Assembly: GCA_021774955.1 (NCBI GenBank)
Contig: JAJFIN010000342.1
Coordinates: 1-5,463, forward strand
Reading direction: 5' to 3'
DNA: 5,463 nt
Source of the DNA: Alphaproteobacteria bacterium
GTDB lineage: Bacteria; Pseudomonadota; Alphaproteobacteria; M2410
Shown: positions 1 to 5,463 of the stretch, piece by piece
Layout: each line of letters opens with the position of its first letter
Position numbering within the stretch: the stretch's first letter is position 1
Program-made: the position numbers and the translations under genes
The notes under the pieces: model-generated
Databases searched by the model: none
What the model was told of the DNA's origin: nothing
Seen by the model: the letters and a program-made list of their open reading frames with translations, nothing else

Positions 1-599
1 ACGGAAGCTGAAAATGAGATCGTCCCAACAACCTTGTGGCCTATGTTCGAATCGACAATTGAAACCGCTTTGGGTGCCCCCATGGGCGAGAGATAGACCC
101 GGCTATCGGTAGGGGACGCCGTTGTATTATGCGGCCGACCGCCGGTTTCAATGTGCGCGACGACCTGGCGTTGCTCACTGTCAATGACCCAGTATTTCCC
201 GTCACGGCACGGAACATAGACCCAGCGATCATCCGGTGTGATGGCAATAGCGTGGGGTTCCGGCCCAATTTCGATCTGATGCTTGATTTCAAACGTCTTC
301 TTGTCGATCCAGAGAAGCGATCCGTTGGGTTGACCGTTGCGCTCCAGGGACACGAATATTGTGTCGGACGCCGCTGTCGTAGCAATCCCGTGAGGATGGT
401 CGCCGACCACCAGGCGCTGGATGAGTTCACCCGTCCCGATGTCGTATATATGGATGTCATTCCCTTTGGAGTTGGTTTGCCAAAGTTGCTCTCCCGCTTC
501 GGCAGATTTTATCGGAGACATCCAGATGAGAACAATTATAACTGACAGTATACGGATCGATATCGTCGCGATATTTTTAAAAGTGAGAAGTTTAATCAT
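1..599 (-). CDS. Exported YVTN-type beta-propeller repeat protein, C-terminus beyond window edge (partial)
   Basis: The frame stays open from ATG at 599 to the window edge, giving 199 codons and no stop. Residues 1-35 look like a signal peptide: a basic start (MIKLLTFKN), a hydrophobic stretch at about 13-28, and an A-x-A site (Ala33-Glu-Ala35), so the mature protein is probably periplasmic or secreted. After it come three beta-propeller blades, each with a G-x-x-P-H turn: Pro69-His70, Pro115-His116 and Pro156-His157. The clearest blade is at about 111-129 (PHAIAITPDDRWVYV), typical of YVTN/cytochrome cd1-like or lactonase-like repeats. An in-frame ATG at 605 touches the GAGG at 606-609; ATG 599 has better spacing and was chosen. 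The gene lies 13 nt after tetR on the same strand, so they are probably co-transcribed. Family knowledge gives a seven-bladed scaffold, often for binding or electron-transfer partners; the specific function is unknown. The antisense open frame at 129-545 has no recognisable protein features. Confidence 0.85.
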   Translation of the reverse strand, partial: MIKLLTFKNIATISIRILSVIIVLIWMSPIKSAEAGEQLWQTNSKGNDIHIYDIGTGELIQRLVVGDHPHGIATTAASDTIFVSLERNGQPNGSLLWIDKKTFEIKHQIEIGPEPHAIAITPDDRWVYVPCRDGKYWVIDSEQRQVVAHIETGGRPHNTTASPTDSRVYLSPMGAPKAVSIVDSNIGHKVVGTISFSAS

Positions 600-612
600 G
601 GACATCCTCGTG

Positions 613-1224
613 CTAACGGACCAAGAAGTTCTTAAGCTGTGTGATGAAATCTGCGGCATAGTCGTCAGCGCGCGCGTTCGGCTGCTGAACCAAAGTGAAA
701 TATTGCAGCGCCAGACCTGTCAGCGCAGCGAAGGTAATACGGATCGATTGTTCGTCTAAGCTGTCCCCGAAGCGTGTCGCCGCGTCGGCGATAATGGTTT
801 GATTGATCCTGTCATTGGGCTTAGCTACGTAGGCGGCAAGACCGGGGTCAGACGCCGCCGCTGCGCGGATCTCCAAAAGGACGCGGAAATAATCAGACTT
901 AAGGTGCGACCAAAGGATCTCGACGACCTGATCGGCTCCCTCAACTGATGTGTCGCCAGGCAAATCTTGTGCAACATTGCTCACCAACCGGCGGTAAATC
1001 TCGGCAACAACATCGGCTAATATCTTTGAGAGATTATCGTAGTGATAGTGGATCGCCCCGCGCGATAGTCCCGACTTTGAACAGACTTTGACGAAGCTGA
1101 ATTCGTGAAATCCGTACTCAATTAAGATATCAATCGCTGCATCGCACAAGCGCTGACGGGTCGCATCTGAGCGCGCTTGATGGCGCGAGTGGGGTATATT
1201 TGCAGCCTGCATTAATATATACAT
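613..1224 (-). CDS. TetR/AcrR-family transcriptional regulator
   Basis: This is a 203-residue protein, the usual size for TetR regulators. The N-terminal DNA-binding domain covers about residues 19-68. It starts with a helix (TRQRLCDAAIDILIEYG) and continues with the helix-turn-helix at about 42-62, where SKSGLSRGAIHYHYDN matches the family pattern of a turn followed by G-x-x-Y-x-(H/Y)-F/Y. The remaining helices (about 70-203) form the ligand-binding and dimer domain, which is not conserved enough to name a ligand. The start at 1224 is the longest in-frame ATG; a second ATG at 1212 (Met5) is equally possible, and neither has a clear Shine-Dalgarno sequence. A 26-bp palindrome covers the start region, so autorepression is likely. 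The exported propeller gene follows after 13 nt and is the best candidate for a co-regulated partner. The divergent NAD(P)HX repair gene could also be affected, but that is inference. Confidence 0.93.
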   Translation of the reverse strand: MYILMQAANIPHSRHQARSDATRQRLCDAAIDILIEYGFHEFSFVKVCSKSGLSRGAIHYHYDNLSKILADVVAEIYRRLVSNVAQDLPGDTSVEGADQVVEILWSHLKSDYFRVLLEIRAAAASDPGLAAYVAKPNDRINQTIIADAATRFGDSLDEQSIRITFAALTGLALQYFTLVQQPNARADDYAADFITQLKNFLVR

Positions 1225-1240
1225 ACATGAATGTATATAT
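1215..1240. promoter_or_regulatory. Probable TetR operator: 26-bp near-perfect palindrome
   Basis: The arms ATATATACAT (1215-1224) and ATGTATATAT (1231-1240) are perfect inverted repeats around ACATGA. Counting the centre, 12 of 13 base pairs are symmetric; only the 1225/1230 pair fails. Size and symmetry suit a TetR dimer or pair of dimers. The site overlaps the tetR start codon and sits in the tetR/nnrDE divergent region, so autorepression is the simplest reading. No second copy was noticed in the window. The arms are AT-rich, so some symmetry comes cheaply. Confidence 0.72.
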
Positions 1241-1267
1241 CATGTAAACCCCAAAAAACGGGCACAA
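1239..1267 (-). promoter_or_regulatory. Possible tetR promoter (weak match)
   Basis: On the minus strand TTGTGC (1267-1262) and CATGAT (1244-1239) are separated by 17 nt. Each is only a partial match to the sigma-70 -35 and -10 hexamers. If real, transcription would begin near 1230-1233, almost at the ATG at 1224, giving a nearly leaderless message, and the -10 box would touch the palindromic operator. The position fits autorepression, but the sequence match alone is not convincing. Confidence 0.28.
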
Positions 1268-1280
1268 ATCCCAATAAGGT

Positions 1281-1286
1281 TATACT
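1281..1286 (+). promoter_or_regulatory. Possible -10 box for the NAD(P)HX repair gene
   Basis: TATACT matches five of six bases of the sigma-70 -10 consensus and lies 41 nt before the ATG at 1328. No convincing -35 hexamer sits 16-18 nt upstream. The gene also lacks a Shine-Dalgarno sequence: the bases before its ATG are a run of C. Expression is therefore probably modest, or depends on an activator or a non-sigma-70 promoter. Confidence 0.25.
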
Positions 1287-1327
1287 GTCGCCGAGTCAGA
1301 TTAAGCATAGTCAAATACAGGCCCCCC

Positions 1328-2857
1328 ATGCCCAACCCCCACCACACCCACGCACTCCTCACCAATAAAGAGATGGGAGAGGCCGATCACCGTACTATTG
1401 AGGGCGGAACGCCAGGTCTGACGTTGATGGAAAATGCTGGCGTCTTTTGCGCCGAGGAAATACTCGCTCATTGGCCGGAGCCGTTATCCGTCCTTGTCCT
1501 TTGCGGGCCAGGCAATAATGGCGGCGATGGTTTTGTTATCGCTCGTCATTTGGAGGAAGAGGGCTGGGATGTCCACGTTGCGCTTTTGGGCGACGCGGGT
1601 GATCTCTCCGGTGATGCCGCCCATATGGCCATGCAATGGATAGGTGACAATGATGACGGTCTGATCCCCTTCGTGCCGGAGTGCGTCGACACCGCCGACC
1701 TGATTGTCGATGCGTTGTTTGGCACGGGCTTGGCGCGGCCAATCACCGGTGTCGCAGCAGAAGTGATCGCGCGGGTGAATAGCGCGTCCGTTCCGGTCTT
1801 TGCCGTCGATATGCCGTCGGGCGTGAATGGCAACAACGGCGCTATAGGCAATTGCGCCATCGAAGCCGATCTCACGGCCACGTTCTTTCGCAAAAAACGC
1901 GGCCATGCCTTGATGCCTGGCCGCGCCTATTGCGGTGAGATTGTTGTTGGCTATATTGGGATTAAAGATGAGGTGCTTAACGCTATCAATCCGCGTGCCT
2001 TTGAAAATCATCCCGATCTATGGCTCGATGCTTTCCCTTGGCCGCAGACCCAAGGCCACAAATACACACGCGGTCACGCGCTGTCCGTGAGCGGTTCTGT
2101 CGCCCATACCGGCGCAGCGCGGCTTGCTGCTCGCGGCGCTTTGCGCGCCGGTGCGGGGCTCGTCACCCTCGTCTGTCCGCCGGCAGCCTTGATGGTCAAT
2201 GCCAGCCAACTCACCGCCATCATGGTCAAAGCATTCGACGGCGCTGAAGGGCTTAGTGAAATATTATCCGACCACAGACGAAATGCCGTGATCATCGGAC
2301 CGGGCAATGGAGTAGGCGAGGGAACGCGCGCCAACGTCTTGGTGGCCCTCACGGCCGAGGCGAGACCGACCGTTATTCTCGATGCCGATGCCCTGACATC
2401 GTTTGAGAGCAAAGCGGCAGAACTCCTTGATAACAGTCATGAAAAGACCATCGTGACGCCCCACGAAGGCGAGTTTGACCGGTTGTTTAAAATCGCCGGT
2501 CAACACGTCAGTCGCGTCGAAAAGGTGGAATTTGTCCGGGCAGGCGAGGCCGCCAATATGGCCGGTGTGATTGTTTTAAAAGGACCCGACACGATCATCT
2601 CCGCACTTGATGGCCCTATGATCATCAACACCAACGCACCGCCAACACTCGCCACCGCAGGCTCGGGCGATGTTCTGGCCGGCATCGTTGGCGGCCTCGC
2701 CGCGCAAGGTATGGCGCCGTTTGAAGCAGCAGCGGCCGGCATCTGGCTTCACGCCGAAGCGGCCAATCAATTTGGCCTTGGCCTGATCGCCGAAGACTTG
2801 CCCGAAATGCTGCCAGAGGTCATGCAATTGCTTTACTCGGATATACGGAATAAGTGA
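1328..2857 (+). CDS. nnrDE: Bifunctional NAD(P)H-hydrate epimerase / ADP-dependent NAD(P)H-hydrate dehydratase
   Basis: This cytosolic metabolite-repair enzyme epimerises damaged NAD(P)H hydrates and dehydrates the S form back to NAD(P)H using ADP. The 509 residues fit the fused bacterial YjeF type. The N-terminal epimerase (YjeF_N, about 8-225) shows LMENAG (33-38), the nucleotide-binding GPGNNGGDG (60-68), DALFGTGL (128-135) and the DMPSG motif (161-165) with Asp161. The C-terminal ribokinase-like dehydratase (about 240-505) shows KYTRGH (245-250), a TGAARLAARGALRAGAG stretch (261-277), TPHEGEFDRL (377-386), VLKGPDTII (416-424) and the signature TAGSGDVLAG (443-452) with the expected catalytic Asp448. 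The ATG at 1328 places the conserved LLTNKEM start at the usual spot, although no ribosome binding site is visible. It stands alone, divergent from tetR. All key motifs are intact. Alternative symbol: yjeF. Confidence 0.96.
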   Translation: MPNPHHTHALLTNKEMGEADHRTIEGGTPGLTLMENAGVFCAEEILAHWPEPLSVLVLCGPGNNGGDGFVIARHLEEEGWDVHVALLGDAGDLSGDAAHMAMQWIGDNDDGLIPFVPECVDTADLIVDALFGTGLARPITGVAAEVIARVNSASVPVFAVDMPSGVNGNNGAIGNCAIEADLTATFFRKKRGHALMPGRAYCGEIVVGYIGIKDEVLNAINPRAFENHPDLWLDAFPWPQTQGHKYTRGHALSVSGSVAHTGAARLAARGALRAGAGLVTLVCPPAALMVNASQLTAIMVKAFDGAEGLSEILSDHRRNAVIIGPGNGVGEGTRANVLVALTAEARPTVILDADALTSFESKAAELLDNSHEKTIVTPHEGEFDRLFKIAGQHVSRVEKVEFVRAGEAANMAGVIVLKGPDTIISALDGPMIINTNAPPTLATAGSGDVLAGIVGGLAAQGMAPFEAAAAGIWLHAEAANQFGLGLIAEDLPEMLPEVMQLLYSDIRNK

Positions 2858-2879
2858 ACCTCTACACACTCATCTTTCT

Positions 2880-2940
2880 GGTTTTCGTCATACTGAGGAG
2901 GCTTGCCAGCGGCGAGCCGTCTCGAAGTATGTTGAAAACC
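2880..2940. repeat. REP-like intergenic palindrome, copy 1
   Basis: The segment folds on itself in layers: GGTTTTC (2880-2886) with GAAAACC (2934-2940), CATACT (2889-2894) with AGTATG (2926-2931), and GCTTGCC with GGCGAGC (2901-2917 region, one wobble pair). It resembles the 'CTGAGGA...TCTCGAAG' intergenic repeats that I know from alphaproteobacterial genomes. It lies between two same-strand genes and is not coding. Copy 2 follows in opposite orientation. The fold may affect transcript ends, but no T-run follows it, so it is not a standard terminator. Confidence 0.7.
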
Positions 2941-2954
2941 CGTTCTTTGTCGCC

Positions 2955-2996
2955 CATCCTTCGAGATGCGGGCAAGAGCCCGCCCTTAGGATGACA
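2955..2996. repeat. REP-like intergenic palindrome, copy 2 (inverted to copy 1)
   Basis: The outer stem is CATCCT (2955-2960) with AGGATG (2988-2993), and an inner perfect stem is GCGGGC (2968-2973) with GCCCGC (2978-2983) around AAGA. Its reverse complement aligns with copy 1 (2887-2931) through the shared GTCAT, CT-AGG and TCTCGAAG blocks, with several differences. Copy 1 and copy 2 are separated by 23 nt, giving a head-to-head pair of the BIME type. No gene lies in 2858-3050. Confidence 0.7.
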
Positions 2997-3050
2997 TCTG
3001 GGGTGGTCACGTTTCGAGCACTTCATATTATGTAAAAAGAAAGCACATTG

Positions 3051-3557
3051 ATGACGTCAGGACTTTCCCTACGTCCGGCCCGGATCGAAGACGTGCCAGT
3101 CATGCGCGACCTCTACAATGGCTATGTTGAAAGCTCCCCGGTCACCTTCGACATCGAACCCCGCACACTGGATGATCGTGAAGAATGGTTTGCGCAGTTC
3201 TCAAACAGCGGCCCGCATCAACTCATCATCGCGGAAGTGGAAGGCACCCTGGCCGGATATGCGGGAACGACAGCGCACCGCAAAAAGGCCGCATACGCGC
3301 GATCCGTCGAAACAACAATCTACATCGACCAAGCCTTTCAGGGGCAAGGCATAGGTCGTGCCCTCTACCATCGGCTGTTTGAAATTCTAGGCGGCGAAGA
3401 CGTCCACATGATCTATAGCGGCATCACACTACCTAACGACGCATCTCTTGCCCTCCATCGTGCATTTGGCTTCTCAGAAATTGGCACTTTCCACGAAGTC
3501 GGTTACAAGTTTGATCGTTATTGGGATGTCATTTGGTTTGAGAAAAAGTTGAGTTAG
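3051..3557 (+). CDS. GNAT N-acetyltransferase, phosphinothricin/methionine-sulfone acetyltransferase-like
   Basis: This is a cytosolic acetyl-CoA-dependent N-acetyltransferase of 168 residues. The family (PAT/Bar, YncA/MnaT) acetylates the amino group of phosphinothricin, methionine sulfone/sulfoximine or related amino acids. Counting from ATG 3051, the acetyl-CoA loop is FQGQGIGRAL (about 96-105) and the C-terminal signature runs from TLPNDASLALHRAFGF (about 126-141) to EVGYKFDRYWDVIWFEK (about 149-165), closely matching the PAT/MnaT group. The N-terminal SLRPARIEDVPVMRDLYN is also typical. TTG at 3048 directly before the ATG could give one extra residue; ATG was preferred. The ribosome binding site is weak (purine-rich AAAAAGAAAG at 3034-3043). 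It stands between the inverted palindromes and the crotonase operon and shows no functional link to either. The true substrate cannot be told from sequence. Confidence 0.93.
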   Translation: MTSGLSLRPARIEDVPVMRDLYNGYVESSPVTFDIEPRTLDDREEWFAQFSNSGPHQLIIAEVEGTLAGYAGTTAHRKKAAYARSVETTIYIDQAFQGQGIGRALYHRLFEILGGEDVHMIYSGITLPNDASLALHRAFGFSEIGTFHEVGYKFDRYWDVIWFEKKLS

Positions 3558-3641
3558 ATCCACAGGTGTTTTCAGGTCTCCAACGACGTATTGCCTGTAT
3601 TTCAGTTGAAGCATAGGCTATCGCAAATAAATAATAACAAT

Positions 3642-3648
3642 AAGGAGA
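3642..3648 (+). promoter_or_regulatory. Strong ribosome binding site of the crotonase gene
   Basis: AAGGAGA lies 7 nt before ATG 3656, in an AT-rich leader. It is the best Shine-Dalgarno match in the window and fixes the start of the crotonase gene. A loose TTGAAG (3606-3611) and AATAAT (3630-3635) pair with 18-nt spacing lies just upstream and could be a promoter, but the match is poor. Confidence 0.8.
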
Positions 3649-3655
3649 AAACCCC

Positions 3656-4486
3656 ATGGCTCAGCGCACACTCGAAACTGGAACCGAAGATCTACTCGCC
3701 CATATTGAAGACGGTATTGCGGTTGTCACCATGAACCGGCCGGAGCGACGCAATGCGCTTTCCGCTGACATGCTCGGTGCTATGGCGAAAACTTTCGCCG
3801 AGATCGAGGTTGATCCTGAAGTTAAATGCTTGGTGCTGACCGGTGCGGGCAAAGGCTTCTGTGCCGGGGGCGATGTCAAAGGCATGGCCGAAAGTTATGC
3901 CTCAGGTGCCGCACCGAAGACCCTCGACGAACGCATTCATGCACAGCGCATTTCTCAACGCTCGACGGCGGGCAAACTCTTTAAAATGCCAAAACCAACC
4001 ATTGCAGCACTGCCGGGTGCGGCGGCGGGCGCAGGGCTCTCAATTGCGCTGGCTTGCGACCTACGGGTCATGGCCGACAACGCGGTCATGACCACGGCCT
4101 TTGCGCGTGTCGGTTTTTCTGGTGATTACGGCGGCACCTATTTCATGACCCAGTTAATCGGCGCGGCTAAGGCGCGTGAACTCTACATGCTGTCCGACCG
4201 GGTTTCGGCGGAGGAGGCAGTGCGGCTTGGCTTGGCCAATAAAGCAGTGCCTGCGGATCAATTAATGGACGAGACCATGACCATGGCCCGGCGTCTCGCG
4301 TCCGGTGCGACCATTGCTTATCGGTATATGAAAGAGAATCTAAACCGCGCCATGTCCGGCGCCGATGTCGATGATTGTCTCGATTTAGAAGCCACCCATC
4401 ACATTCATACCGGGCTTACGGAAGATCATCGCGAGGCCGCCCAAGCTTTTGTAGACAAACGCGAACCTCAGTTTAAGGGGCGGTGA
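3656..4486 (+). CDS. Enoyl-CoA hydratase/isomerase (crotonase) family protein with non-canonical active site
   Basis: This 276-residue cytosolic protein belongs to the crotonase superfamily, which acts on acyl-CoA thioesters. The first oxyanion-hole block is GKGFCAGGDVKGM (65-77) and the second is ALPGAAAGAGLSIALACD (118-135). Aligned by eye to rat enoyl-CoA hydratase, the two catalytic glutamates (Glu144, Glu164) correspond to Ser129 and Phe149, so ordinary water addition by the Glu pair is unlikely. Asp157 in GFSGDYGGTY lies where 4-chlorobenzoyl-CoA dehalogenase and BadI-type enzymes carry a catalytic Asp. It may therefore be an isomerase, hydrolase or other variant, despite the likely automatic label 'enoyl-CoA hydratase'. 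The C-terminal helices (about 200-276, ending DKREPQFKGR) are complete. A strong ribosome binding site precedes it, and a BadH-like dehydrogenase follows about 27 nt later, suggesting one operon for a CoA-linked ring or branched acid pathway. Confidence 0.9.
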   Translation: MAQRTLETGTEDLLAHIEDGIAVVTMNRPERRNALSADMLGAMAKTFAEIEVDPEVKCLVLTGAGKGFCAGGDVKGMAESYASGAAPKTLDERIHAQRISQRSTAGKLFKMPKPTIAALPGAAAGAGLSIALACDLRVMADNAVMTTAFARVGFSGDYGGTYFMTQLIGAAKARELYMLSDRVSAEEAVRLGLANKAVPADQLMDETMTMARRLASGATIAYRYMKENLNRAMSGADVDDCLDLEATHHIHTGLTEDHREAAQAFVDKREPQFKGR

Positions 4487-4513
4487 AGAAACCTAAGGAA
4501 GACAGGTGCTGCG

Positions 4514-5270
4514 TTGATTAAAGGCAAAACCGGTAATTGTCACCGGGGGCGCCGGTGGCATAGGTAAAGCTATTGCCCTGCGGCTGGCCGATGAAGGCTG
4601 TAAGGTCGCCATCTTTGACCTCGACGGACCCGGTGCCTCCGAAGTGGCTGAAGAAATTCTGAAAGCTGGTGGAGAGGCACACGCCTATCAGGTGGACATT
4701 ACCGATTATGCGGCCGTCGCAGCGGCAGTGGATGCGCTCGAAAAGGTGGCGGGACCCGTTTTCGGCCTGGTCAATAATGCCGGATGGGATGAGGCCAAGC
4801 CCTTCATCGAGACGGAGCCGGATTTTTGGCGCAAAGTCATCGACATCAATCTCCACGGTCCTCTCAACCTTACGCACATTGTCGGCCGCCGATTGGTCGA
4901 AAGCGGAACCGGGCGCATTGTCACGATTGCCTCGGACGCCGGTCGGGTTGGTTCTTCAGGCGAGTCGGTCTATTCCGCCGCAAAAGGCGGCATGATCGCC
5001 TTCATGAAATCCATGGCGCGCGAATTTGCCAAACAAGGAGTCACTTTCAACACGATCTGTCCGGGACCGACCGACACGCCACTCCTGGCCAATCTTGATC
5101 CCTCGGGCAGCACCCGTTTGGCGGATGCACTCAAGAAGGCAATCCCCATGCGCCGTCTGGCGGAGCCGGAGGACTATCCCGGCATGGTGGCGTTTTTTCT
5201 GAGCGAAGACGCCGCTTTCATCACCGGGCAGACAATCAGCATCTCCGGCGGCCTGACCATGCATGGGTGA
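4514..5270 (+). CDS. BadH-like short-chain dehydrogenase/reductase, apparent 5' frameshift
   Basis: This is a classical SDR that oxidises or reduces a hydroxyl with NAD(P). Its closest remembered match is BadH, 2-hydroxycyclohexanecarboxyl-CoA dehydrogenase, sharing NNAGWD, ASDA-RVGSSGE, CPGPTDT, FITGQ and the final SGGLTM-G. Using a reconstructed 251-residue numbering, the cofactor motif TGGAGGIG is at 10-17, Asp61 of VDI and NNAG (87-90) follow, and the tetrad is Asn112, Ser140, Tyr153, Lys157. The Rossmann frame is open only from 4518, just after TGA 4515-4517, and has no ATG, GTG or TTG until GTG 4644, which would delete the glycine motif. TTG 4514 begins the expected MIKGKT but is one base out; dropping one G near 4532-4533 joins the two. 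AAGGAAG (4495-4501) is a possible, distant ribosome binding site. It is either a sequencing/assembly error or a real frameshift that damages the gene. It is probably co-transcribed with the crotonase. Confidence 0.85.
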
Positions 5271-5277
5271 GGGGAAC

Positions 5278-5368
5278 GTAATTAAGGGGACAGTTTACTT
5301 AATTAACCCGCATAAAACAGCGAAATTTTTCTCGAAATTCTAATTAAGTAAACTGTCCCCTTAATTAC
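5278..5368. repeat. 91-nt palindromic element with perfect 28-bp inverted repeats
   Basis: The arms 5278-5305 and 5341-5368 are exact reverse complements over 28 bp, with a 35-nt loop. Each arm is itself palindromic at its ends (TAATTAAG and CTTAATTA), flanking GGGACAGTTTA, so the unit TAATTAAG occurs four times in alternating orientation. The loop holds two direct copies of CGAAATT (5321-5327, 5333-5339). It begins 7 nt after the dehydrogenase stop and codes for nothing. Such GGGACAGTTTA-type palindromes recall small non-autonomous elements mobilised by REP-associated (Y1/IS200-like) transposases; this assignment is from memory. Confidence 0.8.
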
Positions 5369-5389
5369 ACATACTCTCTGCGTCACCCC

Positions 5390-5436
5390 GCGACTTGATC
5401 CACTGCTGTCCGGTTTAGATTTGATGGACAAGTCGC
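5390..5436. repeat. Small inverted repeat near the window end
   Basis: GCGACTTG (5390-5397) and CAAGTCGC (5429-5436) are a perfect 8-bp inverted pair around a 31-nt loop. A second, competing pair is TGTCC (5407-5411) with GGACA (5426-5430). Upstream, GCGTCACCCCGCGACTTGATCC resembles the common 'GTCACCCC-GACTTGATCC' intergenic repeat. No gene is visible from 5271 to 5463. The edge of a mobile element is possible here. Confidence 0.4.
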
Positions 5437-5463
5437 ATGGCTTGGATTCAACTGGTTTTGCAA

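Noticed and set aside
41..460. Second minus-strand open frame of 139 codons
   Set aside because: It is a different frame from the propeller and reads as low-complexity Arg/Ser/Thr-rich protein without domains; it lies entirely inside the better-supported frame.
129..545. Plus-strand open frame of 138 codons opposite the propeller gene
   Set aside because: The minus-strand frame has a signal peptide, an upstream GAGG and three beta-propeller repeats; the plus-strand translation shows no family features and is a shadow.
1484..2011. Minus-strand open frame of 175 codons inside the NAD(P)HX repair gene
   Set aside because: It is fully antisense to a gene with all catalytic motifs, has no recognisable domain or ribosome binding site, and is expected from GC-biased codon use.
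3048..3557. Herbicide/antibiotic resistance gene (bar/pat) on a mobile element
   Set aside because: The protein has the PAT-type signature, but chromosomal MnaT-like relatives are common and nothing mobile flanks it except intergenic palindromes; a resistance role cannot be claimed.
5278..5368. Rho-independent terminator for the dehydrogenase operon
   Set aside because: The stem is AT-rich at its base and no T-run follows the hairpin; it looks like a repeat element, though it might still affect the transcript end.
5278..5463. CRISPR array or other direct-repeat array
   Set aside because: The repeated units are inverted and irregularly spaced, and there are no spacer-sized unique segments between direct repeats.

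Overview
The window reads as ordinary chromosomal DNA from a moderately GC-rich Gram-negative bacterium, most likely an alphaproteobacterium. That guess rests on the style of the intergenic palindromes, the BadH-like dehydrogenase and the mixed start-codon use; no rRNA or other marker gene is present to confirm it. There are six protein-coding genes, several intergenic palindromic repeats, and no tRNA, rRNA or CRISPR array that I can see.

Layout. Positions 1-1224 (minus strand) hold a two-gene unit: a TetR-family regulator followed 13 nt later by an exported beta-propeller protein, which runs off the left edge of the window and so has no stop codon here. A near-perfect 26-bp palindrome (1215-1240) lies over the regulator's start codon and is the obvious operator. 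Positions 1328-2857 (plus) encode the bifunctional NAD(P)HX epimerase/dehydratase, a metabolite-repair enzyme, divergent from tetR. Positions 2880-2996 carry two inverted, diverged copies of an intergenic palindrome. Positions 3051-3557 (plus) encode a GNAT N-acetyltransferase of the phosphinothricin/methionine-sulfone acetyltransferase type.

Positions 3656-5270 (plus) hold a likely two-gene catabolic operon: a crotonase-superfamily acyl-CoA enzyme with a strong ribosome binding site, then a short-chain dehydrogenase closely resembling BadH (2-hydroxycyclohexanecarboxyl-CoA dehydrogenase). Together they suggest hydration or isomerisation followed by NAD-dependent oxidation of a CoA thioester. 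The dehydrogenase appears to have a one-base frameshift at its 5' end: the frame encoding the Rossmann glycine motif has no standard start codon, while a TTG-led frame one base out supplies the expected N-terminus.

Positions 5271-5463 hold no gene. They contain a 91-nt element with perfect 28-bp inverted repeats, then a second small hairpin, and possibly the edge of a mobile element at the window end.

I found no new multi-gene system. The items most worth a second look are the TetR operator and its propeller partner, the frameshifted dehydrogenase, the non-canonical active site of the crotonase, and the three palindromic intergenic elements.
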